The notes: generated by a model from the sequence alone, not told the origin. Shown: positions 1-9,685, counted from the stretch's first letter. The stretch is 50,577 nt of DNA from an uncultured Phycisphaerales bacterium (GCA_903871935.1 CAIQIQ010000092.1:1-50577), one strand, 5' to 3'. A program made the numbers and translations.

Positions 1-2
1 AA

Positions 3-74
3 AGCCGAAGAAGGGATTTGAACCCTTAACCCCCGCTTTACGAAAGCGGTGCTCTACCATTGAGCTACTTCGGC
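3..74 (-). tRNA. tRNA-Thr (anticodon CGU)
   Basis: Read on the minus strand, this folds into a full cloverleaf. The acceptor stem pairs GCCGAAG with CTTCGGC, and the D arm pairs GCTC with GAGC. The anticodon stem pairs CCGCT with AGCGG around the loop TTCGTAA, which places CGT at positions 34-36. The T arm pairs AAGGG with CCCTT around TTCAAAT. Anticodon CGU reads the threonine codon ACG. The discriminator is U and the CCA end is not encoded, so it must be added after transcription. No other tRNA lies in the window. Confidence 0.95.
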
Positions 75-283
75 GTGTGGGTCGGTACTCTAGCCAATCG
101 GCGGAGGAATCGCAACTGCGGCGTAAAGCGTTTGTGTGGTAAGCTTTACGTGCGTGACGGTGCTCTTGAAGTGGCGGCGTCGTGGTGTGGATTACGTGCT
201 GCGGCAACGGCCGGAAGTGCGCCCCTTGACCGTGGTTGTTGATCTCAGGTAGCGTTAGGGCGATGGAGGCAGTTTAACCGAAC

Positions 284-2269
284 GTGTCTAACTCATCTGT
301 TGTCACGAAAGCACAGGAGTCGCGGGGGCAGGGCGACGGGCCTGGTCAGATTGCCCCCCAAGTCAGCAACCGCGAGCTGCTGAGGTGGATGTTCCAATTC
401 CTTAAGCCGGTTAAGGGCCTGGCTCTTATTGCCTGTACCTATCTGGCCATTGGCGTCGCGATCGAAGTGGTCACGCCGCGGCAGTTGGGCCAGACGATCG
501 ACACCATTCAGAAGATGGCCGCCGAGCATGCTCAGAGTGACCCTGGCGTGTGGGCCTGGTTGATTCGCGGTGAAGGCAAGGCCGGCGAGATTCGGACGGA
601 TGTGCTGGTGTTGCTCGGGCTGGTGACGGCTGGTGCGATCATCGGTTACCTGCGCAACGTGGCCTCCATGCGATTCTCAATGGAGATGGTCTATTACCTG
701 CGTGAGGCGGTGTATGACAAGCTGCAGCGGGTTGGCTTCTCATTTCATGACAGCATCAGCAGTGGCCAGTTGATCAACCGTGCGCTCTCGGACCTGCAGA
801 ACGTGCGGGTATTTCTCCAGAGCTCCATCCTGAGCGTCCTCGAGATTGTGCTGATTGTCGGGGGATTTGTGATTCTGCTGCTCACGCGCCAGCCGTGGGT
901 GGCGTTGATTGCCCTGATTCCGCTGCCGATCTGGACCTGGTACATCATTCGTTTCAGCAAGATGGTGCAGCCGAAGGCGAAGGCGGTGATGGAAGCCGGC
1001 GACCGCAATGTGCAGATCATCGCCGAGAACATCGCCGGTGTGCATGTGGTCAAGGCATTCGCGACCGAAACCGGAGAGATCAACAAGTACAGCAAGAACA
1101 GCGTTGAACTGTTCGGGAGGATCCGCGCACGCATCCGGGTATTCGCGAATTTCAACCCCGTGATCCGAGCGATTGCAACGGCGACCCAGCTTGGTCTGGG
1201 TCTGGCGACGGCGTTGATGATCATTCACGGCAGGATGACGCTGGGCGATCTGCTGGTGGTTGGCTGGTCGATGGGCGCGATCCTCGGACGGCTCCAGAAT
1301 GTGGCAGCGCTGAACAACCAGTATCAGGATGCGATCGTGTCGGCCCGTCGGCTGCATGAGGTGCTGATGGCGCCGCCGGTGGTGAAGGAACTGCCTGGTG
1401 CGCCATCGCTGCCGCCGGGCTCGGGAGCGGTGGTCTTTGACAACGTGAGCTTCGGATACGATGCGACGAAGCCGGTGCTGCATGACATCAGTATTGCGGT
1501 GTCGCCAGGCATGATGGTGGCGATCGTGGGGCCGACGGGCGCTGGCAAGAGCACCCTGGTGGGTTTGCTGGCTCGGTTTTATGACCCGCAGCGGGGGAGC
1601 ATCAGCGTTGATGGCGTGGACATCCGCGAGGTCAACCTGGAATCGCTACGAACACAGATCGCGTATGTGTTCCAGGAGACGTTTCTTTTCTCCAATACGG
1701 TCGAACGCAACATCGCCTACGGCAATCCCGATGCTTCCGCGGGCGAAATCGAAATCGCAGCGCGCCTGGCGCAGGCACATGAGTTTATCGAGGAGTTGCC
1801 CAAGAAATATGAAACGATCCTGGCGGAGCGCGGCGCGAGCCTGTCGGGAGGGCAGCGACAGCGGCTGGCGATTGCGCGGGCGATTCTGCAGAACCCGCGC
1901 ATCCTCATCCTTGACGATGCCACGGCGGCGGTGGACTCGGAGACCGAGGACCTGATCCGCAAGGGGATGAAGTTTGCGATGCAGGGGCGCACCACGTTTG
2001 TGATTGCGCATCGGCTTTCGACGGTACAGGCGGCGGACATGGTGCTGGTGCTGGAAGAGGGGCGAATCACCCAGCGCGGCACGCATGCGGAGCTATTGCG
2101 GCAGGAGGGGCATTACCGCGAGATCGCGGCGGCGCAACTCTGCCGTGACGAAGATATCCGGAGGGCGGATAGCCCTTCGCACATGAAGCGCCTGCTGAGC
2201 CCCAAGGCCTTCGTCGGTGCGCCCACCCATCTCGAGTCCGATGCCCAGAACGAGGAGACGGCGCGATGA
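284..2269 (+). CDS. ABC exporter half-transporter, degenerate-site subunit
   Basis: This is a 661-residue protein with an N-terminal six-helix exporter-type membrane domain (about residues 35-350) and a C-terminal ATPase domain. The Walker A is GPTGAGKST near residue 416 and the signature LSGGQ near 520. The Walker B reads ILILDDATAAVD near 540-551, so the usual catalytic glutamate is an aspartate. The start is GTG with an upstream GGAGG. The stop overlaps the next gene's start by four bases (ATGA), so the two are co-translated. The partner has the opposite defect (intact glutamate, altered signature), which is the pattern of heterodimeric exporters with one degenerate ATP site such as TM287/288, BmrCD and LmrCD. 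The substrate, whether lipid, drug or peptide, cannot be told from the sequence. About 50 residues follow the ATPase domain and have no recognised function. Confidence 0.92.
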   Translation: MSNSSVVTKAQESRGQGDGPGQIAPQVSNRELLRWMFQFLKPVKGLALIACTYLAIGVAIEVVTPRQLGQTIDTIQKMAAEHAQSDPGVWAWLIRGEGKAGEIRTDVLVLLGLVTAGAIIGYLRNVASMRFSMEMVYYLREAVYDKLQRVGFSFHDSISSGQLINRALSDLQNVRVFLQSSILSVLEIVLIVGGFVILLLTRQPWVALIALIPLPIWTWYIIRFSKMVQPKAKAVMEAGDRNVQIIAENIAGVHVVKAFATETGEINKYSKNSVELFGRIRARIRVFANFNPVIRAIATATQLGLGLATALMIIHGRMTLGDLLVVGWSMGAILGRLQNVAALNNQYQDAIVSARRLHEVLMAPPVVKELPGAPSLPPGSGAVVFDNVSFGYDATKPVLHDISIAVSPGMMVAIVGPTGAGKSTLVGLLARFYDPQRGSISVDGVDIREVNLESLRTQIAYVFQETFLFSNTVERNIAYGNPDASAGEIEIAARLAQAHEFIEELPKKYETILAERGASLSGGQRQRLAIARAILQNPRILILDDATAAVDSETEDLIRKGMKFAMQGRTTFVIAHRLSTVQAADMVLVLEEGRITQRGTHAELLRQEGHYREIAAAQLCRDEDIRRADSPSHMKRLLSPKAFVGAPTHLESDAQNEETAR

Positions 2270-4167
2270 GCGTGACACTGCGCAAGCTCAAACGCTCCTG
2301 GCTGACCGGCTCTTCCATGGGCACCAAATCCAGCGCGCAGGAGACGGAGGATGATCCGAAATACAAGCCCATAAGCCTGGCGATGGTCCGGCGGCTGATG
2401 CGGTGGATGAAACCCTATCGCCGCTACTATTTCACGGGCATCTCCCTGGGCGTGTTGATGATCGGCATCAGGATGACCGAGCCAATATGCACCCAGCTTA
2501 TGGTGGATCATCTGGCCGATTTCATCGCTGGGAAGACGGCCCTGAGTGCTGCTGGTATCACATGGTATTGTGTGACCATCATTGCGATTCAGGCGGCGCT
2601 CTCCGGCACAGCATTGCTGTTGGATCGCGGACGCATTCTGGTCATGACGTTCGCAGGTGAGAATGTGCAAAACGATCTGCGTCGGGCGATGTTTTCCCAT
2701 CTGCAAGAGCTCTCGATGAGCTATTTTGACAAGAATAAGCTGGGCCGGATCATCTCTCGCTGCACCAGTGATATCAGCTCGCTGCGCGAGGTGAATGTCT
2801 GGGGCATCGATGCATTACTGCTGAACCTGATGGTGGTAGTGGTGGCATCGTTTGCGCTGGCCGCCTTCACTGACATTCGCCTGTTCCTTTCCGTGTGCTG
2901 GCTCGGCGTGGTGTTCTTCCTTGCCCACCATCTGGCCCTGAAGGTTTCCGGGAAGAGCTGGCAGACCGTGCGCGAGGGTTATACCCGCGTGAGCACGAAC
3001 CTGGCGGAGAATATCACCGGTGTCCGCGTGGTGACGGCGTTCAACCGGCAGACACCCAACCTCAACGAGTTTAACCGCCTGCAAGAGACCAATACCGACA
3101 ACAATGTCGCGGCCTCGCGCATCCAGGGAGGTTATCAATCGATCCTGGGGGTAACGGGGTTCATCGGCAAGGCGATCATCCTTGTCTATGGCGGCTACCT
3201 GGTGCTCATGCATCGCGAGGGCATCAGCATCGGCAAGGTGCTGGCAGCGAGTCTATACTGGGACTGGTTCATGTACCCGATGCGCGACCTGGGGAATTGG
3301 TTCAGCAACTACATGATGGCCATGGCGGGCGGTGAGCGAGTACTGAACCTCTTGGAGACGAAGCCCGAGGTGGCCGACACCGCTGATGCGAAGCCGCTGC
3401 CGCGGATTGAGGGTGCGGTCGAGTTCGACCATGTCACCTTTGGCTATAAGCCTGAGGTGCCGGTTCTGTTCGACGTCAGTTTTGCAGTCCGGCCGGGCCA
3501 GACGATAGCCCTGGTTGGCCACACCGGCAGCGGTAAGAGCTCGATCATCTCGCTGATTGCCCGTCTGTATCAGCCGCAGCAGGGCCGGATACTCGTGGAT
3601 GGATACGACATCCGTCATGTTACCGGCGAGTCGCTGCATCGCCAGATGGGACTGGTCTTGCAGGTGAACTATCTGTTCACGGGCACGGTGATGGACAACA
3701 TCCGCTATGTGCGGCCGGAGACTACGGAGCAGCAGGTGATCGAGGCGGCCCGATCCTTGGGCACCCACGATGCGATCATGTCGCTGAAGGATGGATTCAA
3801 TACCGATGTGGGCGAACGCGGCGCCAATATGAGCCTGGGGCAGCGGCAACTAATTTGCTTTACCCGGGCATACCTGGTCGATCCGCGGATCTTCATGCTG
3901 GACGAGGCGACCAGCGCTGTGGATACAGCAACGGAACTGCTCGTACAGAGATCGTTGGAGAGACTGATGGCGGGGCGGACAACGTTCATCGTTGCCCATC
4001 GCTTGTCCACGATCATGCGCGCGAATGTGATCCTGGTGATCGACCACGGCAAGATCATCGAGCGCGGCACACATCAGGAACTGCTGGCGATGGATGGGAA
4101 GTATCGCCAACTTTATGAGCAGTTTGCCTATGGGGCTACGCTGCCCGTGGAACCTGCGATTGCTTGA
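2266..4167 (+). CDS. ABC exporter half-transporter, catalytic-site subunit
   Basis: This 633-residue protein is the partner of the gene just upstream, whose stop it overlaps by four bases. A hydrophilic N-terminal stretch of about 45 residues precedes a six-helix exporter membrane domain and an ATPase domain. The Walker A is GHTGSGKSS near residue 418. The Walker B IFMLDEATSAVD near 542 keeps the catalytic glutamate. The ABC signature reads MSLGQ near 522 instead of LSGGQ. In a head-to-tail dimer this altered signature would face the aspartate-bearing Walker B of the partner. One ATP site is then degenerate and the other complete, so the pair should act as an asymmetric heterodimer in the inner membrane. 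The substrate is unknown. Confidence 0.92.
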   Translation: MSVTLRKLKRSWLTGSSMGTKSSAQETEDDPKYKPISLAMVRRLMRWMKPYRRYYFTGISLGVLMIGIRMTEPICTQLMVDHLADFIAGKTALSAAGITWYCVTIIAIQAALSGTALLLDRGRILVMTFAGENVQNDLRRAMFSHLQELSMSYFDKNKLGRIISRCTSDISSLREVNVWGIDALLLNLMVVVVASFALAAFTDIRLFLSVCWLGVVFFLAHHLALKVSGKSWQTVREGYTRVSTNLAENITGVRVVTAFNRQTPNLNEFNRLQETNTDNNVAASRIQGGYQSILGVTGFIGKAIILVYGGYLVLMHREGISIGKVLAASLYWDWFMYPMRDLGNWFSNYMMAMAGGERVLNLLETKPEVADTADAKPLPRIEGAVEFDHVTFGYKPEVPVLFDVSFAVRPGQTIALVGHTGSGKSSIISLIARLYQPQQGRILVDGYDIRHVTGESLHRQMGLVLQVNYLFTGTVMDNIRYVRPETTEQQVIEAARSLGTHDAIMSLKDGFNTDVGERGANMSLGQRQLICFTRAYLVDPRIFMLDEATSAVDTATELLVQRSLERLMAGRTTFIVAHRLSTIMRANVILVIDHGKIIERGTHQELLAMDGKYRQLYEQFAYGATLPVEPAIA

Positions 4168-4279
4168 GTATTTCCTCCCATGACGGACAGATCGGCGCAG
4201 CCATCCACGGCCTGTTTCAAACGAGGCAATGCAGATATCATCCCTGACGCTGGCTGAGTGCAAGGGAAAGCGAGTCTGG

Positions 4280-5563
4280 ATGCCGGAAAAGATCGTCCGC
4301 GATGTTGTCCATGATGTGATTGCCTTCCGGATGGAGGTGCCGGTTGATCGGTTGCTCTTTGACCTGATCAACGCGGCCGAGATGCAGCGACTGCGACGCA
4401 TCCGTCAACTGGGGCTGACCAGCCTGGCGTATCCTGGGGCCGATCATTCACGCTACAGCCACAGCCTGGGGGTCATGGAAACGACGCGGAGAATGCTGAG
4501 CCAGCTTGAGTTGGACTTCCGAATCGACCCATACCAGCGGACGGTCTGTCTGGCGGCCGCGCTGCTACATGACCTGGGACATGGCCCGTTCAGCCATGTC
4601 TTTGAACGTGTCAGTGGGATTGAGCATGAGGCGGTGACGTGCCGCATGATCCTCGACCCCAGCGGAGAAGTGCATCGACTACTGGTAAATCATCATCCCA
4701 GTCTGCCCCATGACATCACCGAGATGCTCTGCCATCGGCCGCGATCTTTCTTGAGCGATGTCATCTCCAGCCAACTCGATGCCGACCGGTTTGACTACCT
4801 GCTTCGCGACAACCTCATGACCGGCAGCCGCTATGGCGACTATGACCTGAACTGGCTGCTGCATGCGTTGGCGGTGGATACGGTGGGGAACCGCCTGGTC
4901 GTGCACGCGAAAGGGGTCTCGGCCATCGAGGCGTTTCTGCAGTCGCGCTATCACATGTACCGGAACGTGTATTTCCACAAGGTCGTGCGAACGGCCGAGG
5001 GGATGGTGCGGCTGGTGCTGCAGCGTGCCAAGCGACTGGCGGTACAGGGCCGGCTGATCTGGCCGGCACCAGAGGATGCGGTGCATAGTGCGCTATTGGG
5101 GAGGCAATTGACGCTGCAGCAGTTCACGGACCTGGACGATGTTTCGGTGCTGCATTGCTTCAAGCAGTGGGCGGGAGAAAGCGATGCGGTCCTGGCCCGG
5201 CTGTGCCGGGGGCTGCTATATCGTCGGCTCTACAAGGTGATTGAGCTGCCGGTGGATCTATCTCGGGCCGAGACTGATACGCTACTTATGAAGGTTCGAG
5301 ATGTGGTGGCCGGGTCCGGCGGCGATCCGGATTACGACCTGTTCTACGATGAGCCGGCCGATACTCCTTACGATCTGGCGGAGGGGGAGGAGCGAGGCGA
5401 AGGGGAACATGTGCGGCAGATTGCCGTGCTGGATGAGCAGGGCAAGGTGGTGCCGTTTGCGACGTTGTCTTCACTGCCTGCCGCCCTGAACCGCCAATTG
5501 TTCTTCCGTCGAGTGCACGTGGCGGATGCGTACGAGGTCCTGGCGAAGCAGGTGGTGAAGTAA
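4280..5563 (+). CDS. HD-domain phosphohydrolase (COG1078, YwfO-like)
   Basis: This is an HD-superfamily metal-dependent phosphohydrolase of the dNTPase-like COG1078 type. The metal-binding pattern is visible: a histidine in HSRYSHSLGVM, the HD pair in LLHDLGHGPFSH near residue 97, and the distal aspartate in SQLDADRFDYLLRD. The protein begins with the family's typical opening (KIVRD followed by VDRLLFDLI). For that reason I prefer the ATG at 4280 over the in-frame ATG at 4229, which would add 17 residues; neither has a strong ribosome binding site. The C-terminal part carries an acidic insertion (EGEERGEGE). Related proteins hydrolyse nucleotide triphosphates, but the substrate here is not determined. 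It lies 112 bases after the ABC pair and may be co-transcribed with it. Confidence 0.85.
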   Translation: MPEKIVRDVVHDVIAFRMEVPVDRLLFDLINAAEMQRLRRIRQLGLTSLAYPGADHSRYSHSLGVMETTRRMLSQLELDFRIDPYQRTVCLAAALLHDLGHGPFSHVFERVSGIEHEAVTCRMILDPSGEVHRLLVNHHPSLPHDITEMLCHRPRSFLSDVISSQLDADRFDYLLRDNLMTGSRYGDYDLNWLLHALAVDTVGNRLVVHAKGVSAIEAFLQSRYHMYRNVYFHKVVRTAEGMVRLVLQRAKRLAVQGRLIWPAPEDAVHSALLGRQLTLQQFTDLDDVSVLHCFKQWAGESDAVLARLCRGLLYRRLYKVIELPVDLSRAETDTLLMKVRDVVAGSGGDPDYDLFYDEPADTPYDLAEGEERGEGEHVRQIAVLDEQGKVVPFATLSSLPAALNRQLFFRRVHVADAYEVLAKQVVK

Positions 5564-5684
5564 GACAAGCGCAATGGTTGGCTGACGTCGTGAGCTGGAT
5601 TGCAGATGGCGGGAATATGCTTGCGGCGCATCAGCCGGAGCAAGTAAGCTCAGCGGCGGCGGAGGGGTTAGTTGAGGTTGAAAC

Positions 5685-6431
5685 ATGACTCAAGCGAGCC
5701 TCCGTGCAACGATGGATATCGCGCCGCTTGTGGCGGCGATGAAGCGACGGCAATTGCTCTCTTCCGGGCAGGAAGCGCCTTTCTTCTTTCAGATCGGCGA
5801 CAGCTTTACTGTGGGCGATGATGTGTGGTCCGGGCTGGTGATCGCGTCCCGGGATGCGCTGTATCTGTTCAGGGAGACCAAGACGCGCGAGGGGCTGCGC
5901 ATGGCGGGCGTCTCGTCGGACGCGAACCTTTCCATGTGCTCGAAGGAGCTTCTGACCATCGAGTACGCGGATATTCCCGGCGCCATTATCTCAGAACCTT
6001 CCTGGCAGAAGCTGGTGAAGAATCCTTGTCAGGTGAGCGTGCTTCTGCGCGATGAGGTGCGCACGGTCGCGCTGGTTCCCCGCACCTCCGACATCGAATT
6101 TGCTTCACGTTATCCGCTGGTCAGGGTCCAGTGTGGCAAGATTCTGCCCTGGGATGCCGAGGCGATCTTGCGTAATTCGGGATGGGTGCCGTTACGACCG
6201 GTATCTCAGCCGGACGGTGCGGCTCTATCGAAGGTAAGAATGGAACGGCTGCGGTGGACAGTTGTCGTTGTCGGGCTCTGCGTGCTTGTACTGGTAGCCC
6301 TGACCGTGGCGATGGTCCAATCCGAGTTGCTGAGCGCGCTGGCGTCGATGGCGCTGTGTCTTCCCCTGCTGGGGGTACTGGCCACGTTTGTGGCGTGGTA
6401 TTCCCGGCCGAGGCAATTATCTCACCCCTAA
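5685..6431 (+). CDS. hypothetical protein with two C-terminal membrane helices
   Basis: I do not recognise this 248-residue protein. The first 185 or so residues are soluble and mixed in composition, with segments such as DALYLFRETKTREG and VALVPRTSDIEF that suggest a beta-rich PH-like or YcxB-like fold; this is only an impression. Two strongly hydrophobic segments follow at about residues 192-213 and 217-239, and the protein ends in a short basic tail. The topology therefore looks like a soluble domain anchored by a helical hairpin. The start is ATG with GAGG eleven bases upstream. It faces prfB convergently. Confidence 0.7.
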   Translation: MTQASLRATMDIAPLVAAMKRRQLLSSGQEAPFFFQIGDSFTVGDDVWSGLVIASRDALYLFRETKTREGLRMAGVSSDANLSMCSKELLTIEYADIPGAIISEPSWQKLVKNPCQVSVLLRDEVRTVALVPRTSDIEFASRYPLVRVQCGKILPWDAEAILRNSGWVPLRPVSQPDGAALSKVRMERLRWTVVVVGLCVLVLVALTVAMVQSELLSALASMALCLPLLGVLATFVAWYSRPRQLSHP

Positions 6432-6502
6432 AAGCGTTCGCTCGCGGAGCTGCCGGCGGGGCGCCCCCAGCACATGTAGCGACACGCTCTCGACCGGAGG
6501 GC

Positions 6503-7619
6503 TTACTTGGCCGCCTTCTTGCGGCGGCGGAGTTCGGCGTCGATGAAGGGGTCGAGGTCGCCTTTGTCGAGGACGGACTCAACGTTTGAGGTTTCGACGC
6601 TGGTGCGGTGGTCCTTCACCCGGCGGTCGTCCAGAACGTAGGAGCGGATCTGGTTGCCCCAGGCGATTGCGCCTTTTTCGCCGACGATCTTCTTGAGTTC
6701 GTCATCGCGTTTGGCCTGCTCCAAGAGATCGAGCTTGCCTTTGATGATCGCCAGGGCGAGGCGCTTGTTCTGCTGCTGCGAACGCTCAACCGAGCAGGTG
6801 ACGGTGATGCCGGTGGGTTTGTGGACGATGCGGACCGCGCTGGCGACTTTGTTGACGTTCTGTCCGCCGGGGCCGCTGGCGCGGACGAAGGCGACGATGT
6901 CGAGATCGAGTTCAGGGATCTCGATCTCCTTGTCATTCTCGGGGAACTCGGGAACCACCTCGACCGCGGCGAAGGAGGTCTGCCGTTTGTTCTGGGCGTT
7001 AAAGGGAGAGGGGCGAACCAGGCGGTGGACACCGGCCTCGGCTTTCAGGTAGCCATAGGCATATTCGCCGCCGACGCGGAAGGTGACACTCTTGATGCCG
7101 GCCTGCTCACCATACTGGCGGTCTATCTCTGAAGCATCCCAGCCTCGGCGTTCGAAGAAGTAGAGATACATGCGGGCGAGCATTTCGGCCCAGTCCTGGG
7201 CTTCGGTGCCGCCAGCGCCGGATTGGATGGAGAGGAAGCAGCCGCGGGGGTCGTTCTTGCCGCTGAGCAGCGACTGCAGCTCGATCTTCTCGCCCCTGGT
7301 CTCCAGGTCGGCGAGCATTTGGTCGGCTTCCTGCATCGAGGCATCGTCGCCGGCTTCGGTAGCCAGTGCCAGCATAGTCTTGGCATCGTCCAGGCCGGCG
7401 AACATGGAGTCGATCGGCTCGATCTGGATCTTGAGCGCTTTGACCTCGGTTACCACTCCTTGGGCGGTCTCCTGGTTATCCCAGAAACCGTTCTCCCCCA
7501 TCTTGGTCTCAAGTTCCTTGCGGCGGGCGCGTTTGGCTGGCAAGTCAAAGAGAGTCCCGGATGTTTGTCATCCGGGCCTCAAGTTCCGCGATTGCTCGGG
7601 GAAGGTTGTCGTGGATCAT
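6503..7619 (-). CDS. prfB: peptide chain release factor 2, with programmed +1 frameshift
   Basis: Release factor 2 ends translation at UGA and UAA. The main reading frame (from TTG at 7543) carries the codon-recognition tripeptide SPF and the catalytic GGQ in ASGPGGQNVNK. That frame lacks the usual N-terminus. Upstream, ATG at 7619 opens 24 codons that end in CTT TGA C. Skipping one base at the in-frame UGA joins this leader to the main frame and gives 371 residues. SPF then falls at 204-206 and GGQ at 251-253, almost the E. coli RF2 numbering, which strongly supports the fusion. In this autoregulation scarce RF2 lets the ribosome slip past its own stop. No strong Shine-Dalgarno sequence precedes the ATG, and the SD-like stimulator before the slip site is weak (CGGGAC). 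Confidence 0.95.
7544..7550 (-). other. prfB programmed +1 frameshift site (CTT TGA C)
   Basis: On the minus strand the sequence CTTTGAC places a UGA as codon 25 of the prfB leader. This is the canonical RF2 slip site: tRNA-Leu on CUU shifts to UUU, and decoding resumes at GAC (Asp) then TTG. The first frame stops here, and the second runs unbroken for 346 further codons. Confidence 0.93.
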
Positions 7620-7679
7620 AGGTTGGCGGAGTGTAGGGTATGGGGGTGCGGTGAACAAGGTGGGGCGGGTGAGTGTGGG

Positions 7680-8876
7680 TTATAGCGGCATGAACTGGCT
7701 GATGATGATATAGGCGATGCCGGAGACAAAGGCAGCGCAGGGGATGGTCAGGACCCAAGCAATGATGATGCGCTGGCCCCAGATCCAGCGGACAGAGCGG
7801 ACGCTCTTGGTGGTGCCGACACCGAGGATCGAACCGGTGATGGCGTGGGTGGTGGAGATCGGGACACCCTTGATCAGGGTGAAGCCGAAGATGCCCATTG
7901 CCGCGGCCGCCTCAGCGCAGAATCCGCCAATGGGTTGCAGGCGGGTGATGCCCGAGCCCATGGTCTTGACGATGCGCCAGCCGCCAAAGCAGGTGCCCAG
8001 GGCGATGGCGAAGTTGCAGGAGAGGATGATCCACCATGCGGTGTTGTGCACGCCGCCCATGAGGTGGATCTTGTTGAGCCAGGAAGTGGGATCTGGCGCT
8101 GCCCAGTGGGACATGCCGGCCGTTGAGAGGAGCATGACGATCACGCCCATGGTCTTCTGGGCGTCGTTGCCGCCGTGGCCGAGGCTGTAGAGGGCAGCCG
8201 AGACAAGCTGCAGTTTACGGAAGATGCGATCCACCCGATGGGGTGTGGTCTGGTTGCCGACCCACTTGGCCAGGGGCGTCAGTACCTTGAGTGCCGGCCG
8301 GTTTGCAACGAAGTAGGGGAACTTGGCGGCCCACCAGATCAGCCAGGAGACGATGGTCATGTTCACGACACCCAGCAGAAAGCCCAAGATCGGCGCCAGG
8401 AAGATGCCCAGGATGATCATGCTCCAGCCACTGAACTTGAGCGCTGAGACGCCCGATTTGAGTACGGCGGCGCCGCCGATGCCGCCGAAGAGGGCGTGCG
8501 AGGAACTGGTCGGCAGCGCCAGCAGCCAGGTGACGATGTTCCAGACGATCGCGCCGACCAGACCAGCGGCGACGACGTTGACGTCGATCAGGCTGTGTTC
8601 GACTAGTTCGCCGGCGACGGTGCCACTAACTTTGGTGCCAAAGACAAATGCGGCGCCGAAATTGAAGAACGCGGCCCAGAGGACTGCCTGGGCGGGCGTC
8701 AGCACGCGCGTGGAGACGATGGTGGCGATGGAATTGGCGGCATCGTGGAAGCCGTTGAGGAAATCGAAGATCAGGGCGATGAAGATGATCGCGACGATGA
8801 TGTAGATCGAGTGACTGATCGGCGCGGCGGCCGCTGTGGTCGTTACCTGGGCGAGAGTTGGGGGAATCGTCAGCAT
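7680..8876 (-). CDS. pit: inorganic phosphate transporter, PiT family
   Basis: This is a low-affinity phosphate:cation symporter of the inner membrane. Both inverted PiT signature repeats are visible: FLNGFHDAANSIATIV in the N-terminal half, and SLGHGGNDAQKTMGVI in the C-terminal half. They are embedded in about ten hydrophobic segments. I place the start at ATG 8876 (MLTIPPTL), giving 398 residues. The reading frame stays open to 8993, but that would overlap the 3' end of the upstream DUF47 gene and add a non-hydrophobic stretch. The DUF47 gene precedes it by about 50 bases on the same strand, the usual arrangement in which DUF47 modulates Pit. Confidence 0.93.
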   Translation of the reverse strand: MLTIPPTLAQVTTTAAAAPISHSIYIIVAIIFIALIFDFLNGFHDAANSIATIVSTRVLTPAQAVLWAAFFNFGAAFVFGTKVSGTVAGELVEHSLIDVNVVAAGLVGAIVWNIVTWLLALPTSSSHALFGGIGGAAVLKSGVSALKFSGWSMIILGIFLAPILGFLLGVVNMTIVSWLIWWAAKFPYFVANRPALKVLTPLAKWVGNQTTPHRVDRIFRKLQLVSAALYSLGHGGNDAQKTMGVIVMLLSTAGMSHWAAPDPTSWLNKIHLMGGVHNTAWWIILSCNFAIALGTCFGGWRIVKTMGSGITRLQPIGGFCAEAAAAMGIFGFTLIKGVPISTTHAITGSILGVGTTKSVRSVRWIWGQRIIIAWVLTIPCAAFVSGIAYIIISQFMPL

Positions 8877-8928
8877 GGGTAAAGCATCAGTGCCAGTCGG
8901 GCGGTTCGAGTCATCACCTGCAATAGAG

Positions 8929-9552
8929 CTAGCCGTTCTTGAGCACGATACGCTCAAGGACGTTGCCGGCATCTTCGCAGCCGTCAATGGCATCCTCGAT
9001 CAGGTCAAAAATGTTCTTCCACTTGATCACGTTCAGAGGATCGACACTTCCCTCAAAGAGTCGGCTCATGGCGGCGTGGTTGGTGTCATCGCCGATGTTC
9101 TCCCATCGATGCAGATCGATCAGTTTGTCCTGCATGTCCTGCAGTTTGCGGCTTTTGCGAAGGCGATAGATGGCATCGCGAAGCGCCATGGTGGCGGCAA
9201 AGAGGTTCTCGGTCTGCTTCTTGAATTCGGGGGCCATGTCCTTGATGTGGTACAACCGGAATCGTTTGGCCAGAGCGTCCACAGCGTCGATAATGTTATC
9301 CAGTTCGCCGATCAGGGCGTGGATGTCTTCGCGGTCAAACGGGGTGATGAACTGGCGGTCGAGGCGATCCAGAGCCTCGTGGGCTAGCGTGTCGCCGTCA
9401 TGCTCTTCCTGGCGGATTCTCTGGACATGGGAGTCAATGTTGGGGAATTCATTGGCCAAGGCGCGCAGATGACCGGCGGTTGATACCGCGTGATCGGACA
9501 GCTTTTCGAACAGGTCGAAAAACACTGTATCCCTGGGCAGCAGATTCAGCAT
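8929..9552 (-). CDS. DUF47 family PhoU-like putative phosphate transport regulator
   Basis: This 207-residue, mostly helical cytoplasmic protein is of the DUF47 (PhoU_div) family. It opens with MLNLLPRDTVFFDLFEKLSD and contains the conserved helical pattern with EEHDGDTLAHEALDRLDRQFITPFDREDIHALI and the ELDNIIDAVDALAKR region; acidic and histidine residues there resemble the metal-cluster motifs of PhoU. It sits directly upstream of pit on the same strand, and DUF47 genes are very often paired with PiT transporters. The likely role is control of phosphate uptake, though no binding partner is shown by the sequence itself. A 133-base spacer separates it from sufS. Confidence 0.9.
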   Translation of the reverse strand: MLNLLPRDTVFFDLFEKLSDHAVSTAGHLRALANEFPNIDSHVQRIRQEEHDGDTLAHEALDRLDRQFITPFDREDIHALIGELDNIIDAVDALAKRFRLYHIKDMAPEFKKQTENLFAATMALRDAIYRLRKSRKLQDMQDKLIDLHRWENIGDDTNHAAMSRLFEGSVDPLNVIKWKNIFDLIEDAIDGCEDAGNVLERIVLKNG

Positions 9553-9685
9553 CTTAAGTTACGCTCCGGTGAGTTAAGAGAACACCAAGATTACAGTACA
9601 GCGCATATTGTAAAGACCGGTGGCTGGCAGGCAAGCGGCAGCAGGTGCAGCGGCGGGAACGGCCTTTCGCGAGGCGCATAACGCA

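Noticed and set aside
60..242. 60-residue frame starting inside the tRNA
   Set aside because: It overlaps the tRNA on the opposite strand, with no ribosome binding site and cysteine/arginine-rich random composition.
9553..9685. Pho box upstream of the DUF47-pit pair
   Set aside because: CTGTACTGTAAT on the minus strand resembles half of a Pho box, but the second half-site at the right spacing is not convincing.
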